Positions 35,284 through 46,157 of a stretch of DNA of 64,000 nt are shown here, one piece after another. Source of the stretch: Gongronella butleri (Eukaryota; Mucoromycota; Mucoromycetes; Mucorales; Cunninghamellaceae); NCBI GenBank assembly GCA_025201375.1, contig JAIWZP010000002.1:558001-622000 (forward strand), given 5' to 3'. The position numbers were made by a program, and so were the translations under genes. The notes under the pieces were generated by a model. The model was not told where the DNA came from. It saw only the letters and a program-made list of their open reading frames with translations, and did no database searches. Every line of letters begins with the position of its first letter. Positions within the stretch are counted from its first letter, which is position 1.

Positions 35284-36903
35284 ATGCAGCACGCCATTGC
35301 ACTGTACGACTGCGTGGCCGATGAGGCGGGTGAATTGTCGTTTACAGAGGGGACGCGGTTTGTTGATGTTGTCGAGTCGCCCGAATTTGGGTGGTTGGAA
35401 GGCACCATTGAGCTGACGGCCGAGCGCGGACTCTTCCCTGCGAATCACGTCCGGTTGGTGACGCCTTCGTCGCCCAAGCTTGCACCTGTCGCGTCGCTAC
35501 CCACAAGCACATCCATTTCGTCGTCGTGGTCTATGATTTCGCAAGACAAGCCGGCACCATTGGCGCCAGTACAGCCCGACAATCGGGCAGCGTCGCCGCC
35601 GGCCAGCCCACCGCCTGCATCAAGCAACAGCTCGCTGTTGCACAACCACCGAGCGCAATTGAAATCCGTGGGTGGCTCTTTTACGGCATCGTCGTCTATC
35701 GCCACTCAAAGCGCGCCCAATGGGTCGATTTCCACCTCTACGGACACCAAATTGAGCGATGCGTTTGTGCTGCCTGCTTTGCGGCCTGTTTTACTCAAGG
35801 AGACATCCAATGCAACTGGTCCAAGCACCATTGGCACCGATAATGCGCGTGCGCCACCATCTTCCGGCCAATTGTCACGTTCCATGTCGCCTGCGATGCC
35901 TGCAACGTCGCCACGGCGTGCAGTCCCCTTGGAGGAAACGGAGGACGAGGATGGCTACCAATTGGTCAAGCCGTCGCAGATTCGCAAGCAGCAGCAACAA
36001 GGAAAAGAGCAAAATGCGCCCAATTTGCCCAATGCGTCCAATACGTCGCATCCGCCAGTGATCAAGCCCAAGCCGGCGGGCCTGCAAGCGCGTGCGCAGC
36101 GCAGCATGTCCAACCCGTCGCCGCAAAACAACCCGGAAAAGCGCGTTGCGCCTGCGCCGCCTCCGTCACGCGACCCCAAACCTGCCATTCACAAAAAAAC
36201 GTCGATTCCGGTGCTTCCTTCGCGTCCCAGCCCATCTGCCAGCCCACGCGCCATGTCGCCTGCCGCACCTACAACCCCCACCACCGCCTCATCCACGTCC
36301 CAGGATCATCCGTCGCCGGCCGCCATCTGGCAGCAAAAAAACCAGGATGATGATACCATTGTCAAGCCGTCTCAATTGCGCCTTCGCTCTGCCACCAACC
36401 CGTCATCGACTCTGGCGGTGCCATTCGCTCAGACAAACCATACCAACACCAGCAACAGTGCCCCCAGCAGCAGTAACAGCAGCACAAGCAGTCTCGTCAC
36501 GTCGCCGGGGTCATCAAGCACCAATGCCACCCGCTCGCCCGCCATTCGCGCGCCTCCACCGCCACCACCAGCATCTTTAGCCCCCGCCGCGTCATCCACC
36601 GCGTCATCCACGTCGTCCCCAGCCTCCTCGGTCGCTTCACGCAAGCATGCGCCACCTCCACCGCCGCCTTCTCGCAAAACACGCTACGACGATCTTTTTG
36701 ATGCGATCCAGGACCACGGTGTCGTCGACGGCGCAACCGTGTCCCTGATTTGGACACGTAGCAAGCTGCCCAACCACACCCTCGCCTCCATCTGGCAGCA
36801 ATGCGACCAACAAGGCACCGGTTTGCTCGATCGTCAGCGATTCATAGACGGCATGGTGGAGATAGATAGCCAGCTCTTGAAATATCACAAATCTAGCAAG
36901 TAA
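35284..36903 (+). CDS. SH3 and EH-like domain adaptor with disordered Pro/Ser linker
   Basis: Single exon of 539 codons from ATG at 35284 (MQHAIALYDCVADEAG). Residues 2-60 are an SH3 domain: ALYDCVADEAGELSF, GWLEG and GLFPANHVRLV carry the usual ALYDY, W and P/N positions. About 400 residues of Ser/Pro/Ala/Thr-rich linker follow, with polyproline stretches (PPPPPPASL, PPPPPPSRK) and a repeated motif VKPSQ(I/L)R near residues 227 and 359. The last 70 residues resemble an EH domain half: VSLIWTRSKLPNHTLASIWQQCDQQGTGLLDRQRFIDGM, with Leu-Ala-x-Ile-Trp and an EF-hand-like loop. Likely an actin-patch or endocytic adaptor like Pan1/End3 partners. An upstream in-frame Met (35161) would only add T-tract-derived Phe residues. 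Confidence 0.8.
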   Translation: MQHAIALYDCVADEAGELSFTEGTRFVDVVESPEFGWLEGTIELTAERGLFPANHVRLVTPSSPKLAPVASLPTSTSISSSWSMISQDKPAPLAPVQPDNRAASPPASPPPASSNSSLLHNHRAQLKSVGGSFTASSSIATQSAPNGSISTSTDTKLSDAFVLPALRPVLLKETSNATGPSTIGTDNARAPPSSGQLSRSMSPAMPATSPRRAVPLEETEDEDGYQLVKPSQIRKQQQQGKEQNAPNLPNASNTSHPPVIKPKPAGLQARAQRSMSNPSPQNNPEKRVAPAPPPSRDPKPAIHKKTSIPVLPSRPSPSASPRAMSPAAPTTPTTASSTSQDHPSPAAIWQQKNQDDDTIVKPSQLRLRSATNPSSTLAVPFAQTNHTNTSNSAPSSSNSSTSSLVTSPGSSSTNATRSPAIRAPPPPPPASLAPAASSTASSTSSPASSVASRKHAPPPPPPSRKTRYDDLFDAIQDHGVVDGATVSLIWTRSKLPNHTLASIWQQCDQQGTGLLDRQRFIDGMVEIDSQLLKYHKSSK

Positions 36904-37205
36904 AAACCTTATTATTTTTCGCCATCGGGAAAAGGCAAACTGATAACATGTGGTGGCAACACAAAAAGGCTTGATTAGGGTTTACGCGCCAGACATGTGG
37001 GGGAGACCTGCCCTCTGGACAGCCGATAACGAACTTTCTGATCAATGAGAAAGGGGGCGCGGGTGAGGAGGAGCCTGAGAAAAAAATAAAGAGGGTGCTT
37101 GGGCAACCGTCATCCTTTTTTTTCCCTTTCACGTCGCATTACCATCTATTTCTTTCTTTTCTTTTTTTTTCTTACCTTTTTCTTCTTCTTTTTCACTTTT
37201 AATCG
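36904..37205. other. Intergenic
   Basis: 3' flank of the SH3/EH gene and pyrimidine-rich promoter of the permease gene. No other feature is seen. Confidence 0.5.
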
Positions 37206-39161
37206 ATGGCGTCTGGATCAAAGAAACTGACTGCTGCGGAGATCGAAGCAAACGATGCCGAGCTACTCGCCCGTTTGGGCTACAAACAGGAATTGAAGCG
37301 CGAGCTTACTGTAAGATGGTGTCATGGAGGCAAATTGAGTGGTGGGAAACGTGTGTGACAACCCAGCGATCTGCAAGAGAAGAATGGATGAGTACTGGAG
37401 AGCTTTGCGCAGCATGAACAGTTAAAAAAAAAAGGGGGGATGGGGAAAATGGAAGCCAGGATCAAAATTGACATTAAATCATCATCTAGTCTGTTGGCAA
37501 CATGGGCATGGCCTTGTCTGTGGTGTGCATCTCCAGCGGATTGACGTCCTTGTTCGCCTATGGTCTCACAACGGGCGGCGTAAGTGTCACTCTATTTTTT
37601 TTTTTTTTTTTCGTTTTTTTGATCGAAATCATTGTTTGGGCCGTGTTTTTCCGTAGCCTGTTGTCATGGTTTGGTAAGAAAGCAAATCTAGTCACGTCTC
37701 AAAGCTAATACTTAATGATTGCGTCAGGGGCTGGGTGGTTGTCTCCTTTTTTACCTTGATGGTGGCTCTGTCGCTGGCAGGTACGCGGCAGATTTATGGA
37801 ATGTGAGCCTTAATTTTGGTGAAGCGGGCTCATGTTTTTAATTTCTACGCAGAAATCACGTCGTCTCTACCCACGTCGGGTGGCCTGTACTTTTTCAGTG
37901 CCCAACTCTGCAACGAAAAATGGAAGCCCTTTGCTTCGTGGATGACGGGCTGGTTTAATCTCGTAAGACACCCCAAAAAAGAAAGATATCAGGGGCACAG
38001 CTGATTGATTTTGCGTGTAGATTGGGCAATTCGCGGTGACCGCGGGAATTGACTTTGGCATTGCCATGATGCTGAGTGCTTTGATTGCGGTGGGCACAGA
38101 TGGCGAGTGGACACCAACCCCTGGCGCGACGGTCGGCATCCATATTGGCGTATGCTTTACGCACGGCGTCGCCAACAGCTTGGGCCCAAAGGTCATGAAA
38201 TACATCAACGGTAAGCCTGTGGCACAAACAAAAAAGGGACGATCCTATGATCTAACCTTCTTTTTTTTTTAGCGTTTTCGACTGTGTGGCAGGTGATTGC
38301 GCCGACGGTGATCCTGATCACCGTGCTAGCCAAGGCGCCTACCCATCAATCGGGCACTTTTGTCTTTACTTACTTCAACAATGGCACCGGCTGGGCATCG
38401 CAAGGCTGGGTCATTCTCACTGGCCTTTTGACGTCGCAATTCACCATGACAGGCTATGATTCGAGCGCGCATCTTGCTGAGGAGACCAAATCTGCGTCCA
38501 TTTCTGCTCCAACGGGCATGGTTATGGCCGTTCTTGGTAACAAACGTCGCCATTTTTATCATTTTTGCGCGCTTCATTTAATAACGACGCGCTCAATTGT
38601 GTATCATAGTGAGCGCCGTCATGGGCTTCTTCTTTATTGTCGGCCTGCTCTTCTGCGTGCAAGATTTGGACAACACAATTGGCTCATCAACAGGTTTCCC
38701 CGTCATGCAAATCATCTTTGACAGGTAAAAAACAGAAAAAGAGGAGCGCACCGGCCGAGCGCTTTCCCTTATTTCTTTTTTTTTACTAGTGTGGGCAATC
38801 GCGCAGGTGCCGTGGTCTTGATGGTCATCCTTATCATTGCGTGCTGGCTGTGTGGCTTTTGCTCGGTGACGTCCAACTCGCGCATGGTGTACGCGTTCAG
38901 CCGCGATGGCGCCATCCCCGGCAGCAATGTCTGGCACCGCATCGACCCGCGCTCAAAGGTGAGATTTTTTGGAGCTCCGCGACGCGTGTGCCTGATTTCT
39001 TAATCGTCATTGTTTTTGTTTTTTTTGCGTGTAGACGCCAATCAATGCTGTGTGGTTGTCTGTGTTTATTGCCGCCTTGCTTGGCCTCCCTTACCTTGGC
39101 AACAGCACAGCCTTTAGCGCCGTCACATCGGTAAAAAAAAAAGAACATTTGCCTGTGCATT

Positions 39162-39192
<31 letters not shown>

Positions 39193-39846
39193 CTGACATG
39201 CTCCTTTATTTTGCTTTTCTAGGTGGCTACGGTAGGCAGAGCGCGTGTTTTTTTTGCTCTCTTTGTCCTGAACAGCATGCTGATAAATAATTACTTTGTA
39301 GATTGGCCTGTACATCTCGTACGGCATCCCAATCCTTTGCAAGCTGCTGAATCAAAAGCAATTCAAGCGTGGTCCACTTCATTTGGGCCGCTTCTCGCCC
39401 ATTGTCGGATCGTAAGTGGATGGGAGCGAGCCAATGTAGGGAAAAAAAAACGCACTCACAGGCTTTTCGTTGTTTAGGATTGCTCTTTTGTGGATCGCTT
39501 TTATCACGATCCTCTTTGTGCTCCCTCCTGTCAATCCTGTGACACCGGTGTCGATGAATTGTAAGGCATTGATGCTGATAAAGTCGGTGATTGACACATT
39601 TTTCATTTAGATGCGTGCCTTGCTATTGGATGTGTGACGATTGGCGCGGGTGGCCGCTTTGCCGTGGATGCACGACTCTGGTTTAAGGTAATTTGCGTGT
39701 TTTCATTGACAGCAAAGGGAACTCATGCGCTTGTTTAGGGGCCGAAATCGAATTTGGATGTCGAGGACAGGCCGCAGGAAGTGGCAACGGAACAAAAGAT
39801 GGAAGTAGAAGACGACGACGCTGTTTTGGAAAAGGTGGAATCCTAA
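37206..39846 (+). CDS. Amino-acid/GABA permease (APC superfamily, Uga4-like), with micro-exons
   Basis: About fourteen exons encode roughly 520 residues. The N-terminus has ANDAELLARLGYKQELKRELT, the conserved start of fungal GABA/choline/polyamine permeases, then VGNMGMALSVVCISSGLTSLFAYGLTTGGPVVMVWGWVVV. Twelve hydrophobic segments follow, with EITSSLPTSGGLYFFSAQLCNEKWKPFASWMTGW and GYDSSAHLAEETKSASISAP, both signatures of the family, and NSRMVYAFSRDGAIPGSNVWHRIDPRSKTPINAVW before helix 9. Two tiny exons are required to keep the frame: 37657-37673 (17 nt, PVVMV) and 39223-39231 (9 nt, Val-Ala-Thr of TSVATIGLYISYG). The C-terminus is acidic (VEDDDAVLEKVES). Substrate is probably GABA or another amino acid, possibly under nitrogen control. 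Confidence 0.92.
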
Positions 39847-40067
39847 TGCATGGTCCCCCATGCTCCCTGTATTTTTTAATATCATTTTTACGAGTAAATA
39901 TGCTGATTTGATTTCGAAAAGAGACGGTCGTACAGCGCGGTGGAGTACAGACGCCAATTTTGGAGAGATTGGACGCCAAACCCGGTTTTATTTTTGTTTT
40001 CCGCCCCAACCCCCTTTTTTACCTCTTTCATTTTCTTTGTCTCTCATTCCTTTGCCCTTCTGCTAAC

Positions 40068-40635
40068 ATGAATGAATCGCTGGCCTTTTTCCAGACGCAT
40101 TTAACCGAACTTTTGCAAAAAACGCGTGACAACAATGGCCAGCCTATGAACAGCACCACTATTGCGGCTGTTTTGCCAAGTCTCGCGCCCGGCTTTCTTG
40201 ATCGTGGCGACGTGGCACGCCTCTTTCCAGATCAGGCGCACGTCGAGATGTCGTCCGTAAGATAATTGCCCGTTTTTTCATTTCATTTTTGACGCGACAT
40301 GGTCAATGTATTTTGTTTTGTTTTGTTTTTTTCCTCACTCTATAATTCGCCTTAGGCGCATCTGAAAGAGGGCTATCTTGGCTTTTGTCACGCTTTTGAT
40401 CGCTTTTTATTGAGCAAGTACGACCTTGTCCATGCGGCCGTCATGGATCGTGTGCGCCTGTATCTCCTAAAACAAGAACCTCTCCAGTTTGCGGCCGAGC
40501 ATCTTGACCTGGGAGATCCGCACTATACGTCCAATCTACGCGCTGCTGATAGATTGCTGTACATGATCAGGTAGAAATGCATAAACATGAAAAAGAAAAA
40601 GAAAGCGCGTCGCGTACGTCGCAAAAGGTCCGGTT

Positions 40636-40699
<64 letters not shown>

Positions 40700-41924
40700 C
40701 AGTGTGCTTTCCCAGCAATATTCCATGGCGATCGTGGACAATATGCTGCAAGCACCCTTTGAGGAGATCCTGAGTCGTCGCAAAAACAAGGCAGCGGACG
40801 CGACGCTGACGCAATCCACGTTTACCAACATGATCACGCGGCACGGCGGCCGTGTTATTCCAGAGTACAATCGTGTGAGCGTGACGGACCCGTGGATCTG
40901 CTTGCTGGTATTCCAGCTGACGAGCGACGCGCCGTACGTGCAGGTGACGGGTGCTGGCCCGAACAAAAAAGCGGCAAGAGCAAATGCCATTGACACGGTG
41001 CTCGGCTACTATCAACAACACCCTGGTGAGCTGATTGCGCACCATGGACGCAACAATGACGCTTCCAATGGCCCAAAATCCGCGCTACAGCTGCCCATTC
41101 CCGATATGCCCGTCTTTGTCAGCGCGGGCGCCGCACCACCGCTCATGTCGCCGGAAAATCTCATGGACACGGCCGGGCCAGTGCCCATGGAGGCGATGCA
41201 ATTGGCACCCGCGACGGCCACCGTGACCAAACGCTCGTACAGCCAATATTTGCACATTTCACTGGACACGGAGGTGAATCGCGAGAATATCGGCCAACTC
41301 CACGCGTCCCTGGGTGCGTCCGGCTTTGATGCCGACAGCCTGCTCGTCGAGGCCCTGCTCATGGACTTTTCTACCATGGCTGTCGACCGCCCGACGCTGA
41401 CAATGGACCCCAATGCCACCTTGACCTCCAAGTCTGCGTGCACCACCAGCCCCATGCCCGACCAATGCACGCCCAACAAGCGAGTCCACCTGTCGCAAAC
41501 CGACGGTGACCAAAACATGGCTGCCACCGAGCCATCCTCCCCCAAAAGCAGCACCACAGCAATAGACTCGTATACCCCGGAACAACATGCCGCTGCCCAA
41601 TACATCGTCTGCAAGATGAACGAGCGTGAACGGAAACGCATGGCCGCACGCCGAGACGCCTGCATGCGCAAGCCGGGTGATTCAAAGGCGCCATTGCTGA
41701 CGCTTGCAGCGCAGTTGGGTGGCTCATGGCACGTTGACATTGAAAAGTCCAACCACGAGCACGCGCCCGTCTTTTGTGCAACAGGACGCTTCACCATCGA
41801 CAATGTCACCCTGGCTGTCACCACCAGCGGCCCTCGCAAGACCGAAACGGAGTGCGCAGTCGCTTCAAAAGTGACCATCTGCCTGATCAATGTCATCACC
41901 ACCAAAGCAGCCACTACTGCCTAG
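40068..41924 (+). CDS. Orphan protein with two double-stranded-RNA-binding-like domains
   Basis: Exons 40068-40256, 40356-40570 and 40703-41924 give 541 codons. Not recognised as a named family. Residues 1-134 are helical (FQTHLTELLQKTRDNNGQ, LGFCHAFDRFLLSKYDLVHAAVMDRVR). Residues about 176-240 have the alpha-beta-beta-beta-alpha pattern of a dsRBD: FTNMITRHGGRVIPEYNRVS, WICLLVFQL, YVQVTGAGPNKKAARANAID, in which GAGPNKKAARANA matches the Lys-rich G.G.sKK.AK..AA motif. Residues 465-534 repeat the pattern: LLTLAAQLGGSWHVDI, PVFCATGRFTIDNVTLAVTTSGPRKTETECAVASKV. The middle holds HisSer-poor, Pro/Thr-rich sequence. An RNA-binding role is an inference from the fold pattern alone. A T57 run lies in intron 2. 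Confidence 0.7.
40639..40695 (+). repeat. 57-base T tract in an intron of the dsRBD-like gene
   Basis: Longest homopolymer seen in the window, lying just before ACAACAG, the acceptor of intron 2. Confidence 0.95.
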
Positions 41925-41975
41925 GCTACCCCGTGTCTCTCTGTCTCTCCTTCACTTGTCTCTCTTTCACTTGTT

Positions 41976-41980
<5 letters not shown>

Positions 41981-42014
<34 letters not shown>
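41981..42014. repeat. (TC)17 microsatellite
   Basis: An uninterrupted TC repeat 56 bases after the stop codon of the dsRBD-like gene, probably in its 3' UTR, embedded in a wider pyrimidine tract. Confidence 0.9.
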
Positions 42015-42017
<3 letters not shown>

Positions 42018-42246
42018 CCTGTCTTTCTCTCTTTTCTTGCTCCCACCAACATCATCAACAACGTTGAAATACCCAGAGCTTTTTTTCTGCTGCGCATCCG
42101 TTATTCAATAAATTTATATCATGGCATATGATACGCGTGCACGTTCATGCGGCAAGACGCCTGTCAAAATGTCACCCTGGTTTTTTTCACCTGCTGCTTT
42201 TCCTTTTTATCATAATTTCCCCTGTTGTTGTCAATTGGCTAGGGAT

Positions 42247-42709
42247 GTATTTCAAACAAATTCAAGCTCACTCTAAGCTGTTTGAGCTTGTTTGAAAAAA
42301 AAGCTGTTTGAGCTCGTTTGAAATCGGATTTTTCGAGCTTGATTGAAAAGCTTGAAAAAGCTTGAAAATATTTTTGCACATGATCACCCATGCTGAACAT
42401 CTGTGATCTACCTGTGAAATTTCTCATTAAGGACAAGTCAAGCTTCAAGCTCAAGCTTCAAGCCGAGCTTGATTGAAAAAGCTTGTCCGAAAGCTTGAAA
42501 ATGCAAAAAAGTCCCAAGAAAAAATTGAAGAACACGCCACCAAAATGATGAAAATTCAGAGCATAGGTACCTTCATTATTTTTTTAAGCTTTCAAGCTTT
42601 TTCAAATACCAAAAAAAGCTTGAGCTTGATTGAAATAAAATTTTGCATGTTTGAGCTTGAGTCAAACCAAGCTTTTTCAAACAAGCTTTCAAACACATGT
42701 TTGAAATAC
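42247..42709. mobile_element. 463-bp element with 12-bp terminal inverted repeats and internal AAGCTTGA words
   Basis: GTATTTCAAACA at 42247-42258 is the exact reverse complement of TGTTTGAAATAC at 42698-42709. Between them the words AAGCTTGA, TCAAGCTT, GAGCTTGATTGAAA and GTTTGAAA occur more than a dozen times in both orientations, so much of the segment can fold back. No open frame codes for a recognisable protein. It looks like a non-autonomous foldback or MITE-type element. No clear target-site duplication is visible by eye. Confidence 0.6.
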
Positions 42710-42831
42710 CGGTAATGCCACCATCGGAGACTGCTTGTTGGTTGCAGAAATTCAAAGGTCCAGTTTATTTTATCATAAAAATAACGTGTAAAATGTGTAT
42801 AATGGAGGATGATACTGTAAAAGTTTGCTTT

Positions 42832-44840
42832 TTACTCTGCAGGCTGGAAGCAGTGGAGAGGGTTACGAGTGCACCAGCCTTGGTTGAGAGGCGCAGCCAT
42901 GGTGCCACGGAGGAGCATGCGTTCGCGCCAAGGGAGGAGGCGAAGGATGGCGTCGGCGCTGGTCAATGGCTCGCCCTTGCTATTTTCGTAGCCACTCCAG
43001 AGGACGTGCGACACAGTGGACGCACGGGGCCAGATGCGGCTCTCGTAGTTGGTCTGGTCAATAAGCTCGCCAAACACGGCGGCCTCGCCACCCACAATCA
43101 GGTCCGACTCGGCTTTGGTCAGGTTGGCGCGCATGTCGTACGAGTACATGCGGTTCCAGTGGTTAAAACCGGCACCGGCAACATCAGGGTACGGGTTGCT
43201 GCGGGGCTTGCCTAAAAAAAAAAAGCACGCGTCAGCCGCGATTCGCGTCTCTTTGTCATGCCATTGGTCTCTATAAGCTTACCAAAGCCAACATCAAGAT
43301 ACCAATAGTTGTTAGAGGATACAACGACCTTGTAACCCTTGCTGGTGGCCTTTGAGACACCCTCGGAACCTTCCCAAACTTGAATGAGCGTGTCCCTAAA
43401 ATAAAAAAATTCGTTAAAAATTGATTGGACGCGAAATTGCAGGTGTTCATCACTTACTTTGGCAGGGTCAGGTTGTACTTAAGAACCGACTCCTCCCAGG
43501 CCATGACCGTCTTGCCCTTTGAGCGGATGTACTTGTGCATGTCAACGACAAATTCGTTGAAAAGCTCTTGCAAGGTAATGCCGCGCTCCTTGAGGACGGC
43601 CTGGACGGACGTATCGTTGCCCCAGCAATCCATGACGACCTCGTCACCGCTTGCGTGGAAGAATTGATCCGGGAAAAGCTCGGTCCATTCGTCGATGATG
43701 GCATTGACCACCTTTTTGGTCTTTTGGCTCGCAATGTTCAATTGGCCAGAGGGAGGTTGCACGGTCAGACCAAAGTAAGGCACCTTGTCGTAGCAAGACA
43801 TGATGCCGTCAACGCCCTACAAAGAATAAAAAATAACAACCTGGTCAACAGACCGCGATGCGGCGCGTCTTTCTTTTTTTTTTAAAAAAAAAAACTTACA
43901 AACCACGCGGTGGAGTGGCCAGGGGCTTCCAATTCCGTGATGACGCGCACACCGTGATCCTTTGCGAATTGCACAATCTCGCGGATGTTGTTGGCCGTGT
44001 ACACGTGGCGTGGCGAGTAAGCGCCCTTGAGTGCCAATTCCGGGTACGCCTTGGACACATAGGGGAAGGACGTCGAGTCAATCATATGCCAGTGCAAGAC
44101 ATTGAATTTGTTCCAAGACATGGCTGTAGGGCGACGCGCAAATAAATAAAAAAAAGGACGCGTCAGTGCATCATGATCACAAAAAAAAAAAAAGATAGGA
44201 AATAAAAAAACATACTCTCAATGACCTTTTTGATATTTTCGAGGGGGTAATAGTGGCGCGCCGTGTCCAGCAGCAGGCCACGATACTTGTAGACGGGGTA
44301 GTCGCTGATTTTCCAGGGGGCATTGGGGATGAGATGGCGGCGTTCCTCGGGATTCCACTGGATCATCTGGGAAAAGGTCTCGAGACCATGAAGCGCGCCG
44401 TACACAGTCTTGGCCGAGATCGTGGCCGATGCTTTTTTCTTGTCCGAGACGGTCAGTTCGTAGCTCTCGTCGGTGTCCATGCCCAGGGTCTCATTGTGGA
44501 TGTTTGCGACATCAATGGTCAGAGTGTGCAGTGCACCGGCAATGTGGTTGTCGGTGGTGGTCCAATTGTAGGGGATCATGGGATAATCGTCCTTTTGATA
44601 GAACAGGTCCTTGGTGTAGCGCTGGACAGCGCGGCGCAAGATGCCGCTGTTGTGATCATATTTGACCTTGATGTGCGATGCATCCAGCGTGGCCTGGCCG
44701 CGGTCCCAATGCTGCGGGAGCGGCCAGATCCATGGCTGCTTGACAGGATTGTCCGCAGGCACCGAATTGATGCCGGGCTTGGCGTATCCAAGGACAGATG
44801 ACACGGTCGCTGCGAGCGAAACCCAGACAATGGCTTTCAT
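42832..44840 (-). CDS. Secreted beta-N-acetylhexosaminidase (GH20)
   Basis: About six exons encode roughly 560 residues; start ATG at 44840, stop TAA at 42832-42834. Residues 1-19 (MKAIVWVSLAATVSSVLGYA) are a signal peptide. The chitobiase-like N domain follows with WIWPLPQHW. The catalytic barrel has [55 protein letters not shown], and the catalytic Asp-Glu pair in HASGDEVVMDCW. Trp residues of the substrate pocket (MAWEES, IQVWEGS, YWYLDVG, WPRASTVSHVLWSG) are kept. It releases terminal GlcNAc from chitin oligomers or glycans and acts outside the cell or in the vacuole. Many N-glycosylation sites (NWTTT, NETL, NDTS, NLTLP) support secretion. Confidence 0.95.
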
Positions 44841-45410
44841 GATAAATAAATGACCAAAAAAAAAAAGGAGACAATGAAGAGCCCCGGAAAAAAAGCCCAA
44901 ATCAGGGTCCTTTATATATTTCTGCGGAGTCGGCACAACGATTTTCATTTCTGGGGAGCGGGGAAGGGGCAAAATTTACGTAATCTTCGCAAAGGGTGCT
45001 CATTTTCCCACCCATCGCGTTTTTTATCTGGTTCCAGGAATTCTACACGCTGTTGCTATTTCTATTTGATGATGCGAGTAAGTAATGAAAGTAAAGAAAA
45101 GGAAGAAAAGCAACCACTGAGGCCTTGACGTGGACAAAAATGACGCTTGCAGGCACAAACAGCAAAGTGCCTTCTCGCCCTCGTTGATCTGCAGCTGCAA
45201 ATCATCGGGTATCCAAAGCGAGCGACAGCTTCCGTTGCACCGGCGCTCTGCCAAATTTAATTCATCGCGCTGTTCCCCGGAGACACAAACAAAAATGTGA
45301 GTACAAATGTCTTTGTAAAAAAAGCAATAGGCCAATGGCAACCATTGACGGGCAATGATGGCAACAATGGGATTGCTGCGCGCATTTTGGCGCTTGATTC
45401 TTCCGTGTCT

Positions 45411-45462
<52 letters not shown>

Positions 45463-46157
45463 TGGCCCCAAGGCTTTCCAAAGCCCGCAAAACCAAAAAG
45501 TGTCGTCACCTTTGCAAATGCATGAGGAAAAAGGGACAGTCAGGTGATGAGTGCGCCAATTCCCGGCCCAAACGGGACAAGCCCAGAGCTTAATTTCGCA
45601 CGACTGCACGTCATTGGTTCGGCGGGGGTCGCAAGGATGATGACCTGGCTTGCTTGCCCGCTTTTTTTTTTTTTTGCCTGGCGCGGTGGCGATCGCCTTT
45701 TTTCTGTGGTTTCCTGTTGTCACATGGCAAATATACCCGTCGGCCTGTTTTAACCACTTATTTTATGACATTTTAAAAAGGGACCCGAAAAAAAAATATG
45801 GCAAGCATGGAATCAAAAAAAAACAGGCACATGTCGCGAGGGGGACTAAATCGTCCCCTTTTACGACGCATTGAATTCCCTCGTGATCGCGTCTAGCATG
45901 AATCTTTTGGGCATTTTGCAAGAAAAACTCTTATTCTATTCCTAATAGAGGGATGGTTGTCAAATGGCCAGCAAGGGCAAGAATTGAGGCACGGCAGGGC
46001 AAAGGCATGGGTCAAGAGGGGCATTTCATTGAATCTCCGCTCCGTCATCGCTTTTGTTCTTTGTCAGTTTCAATTTTTTCCACTCTGCTCCTCTTTTCTT
46101 TTCCTTGTTCCACACACTTTTTTCTTCTTTTTCTCCCCACTCTTGTTTACTTTTAAT
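44841..46157. other. Divergent intergenic region, hexosaminidase / GATA factor
   Basis: About 1.3 kb between divergent starts. Holds a 48-base T run at 45414-45461. Open frames with poly-Lys or poly-Phe here are products of this run. No gene is recognised. Confidence 0.55.
44911..44918 (-). promoter_or_regulatory. TATA box of the hexosaminidase gene
   Basis: TATATAAA on the minus strand, about 70 nt before the start codon at 44840. Confidence 0.55.

Noticed and set aside
41981..42014. TC microsatellite as a regulatory GAGA-type element
   Set aside because: It lies just after a stop codon, in a broader pyrimidine tract, with no paired gene start nearby; simple slippage explains it.
45024..45723. 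Open frames with long poly-Lys or poly-Phe runs around the 48-base T tract
   Set aside because: The residues come from translating the homopolymer in either direction. No flanking domain, splice pattern or start context supports a gene.
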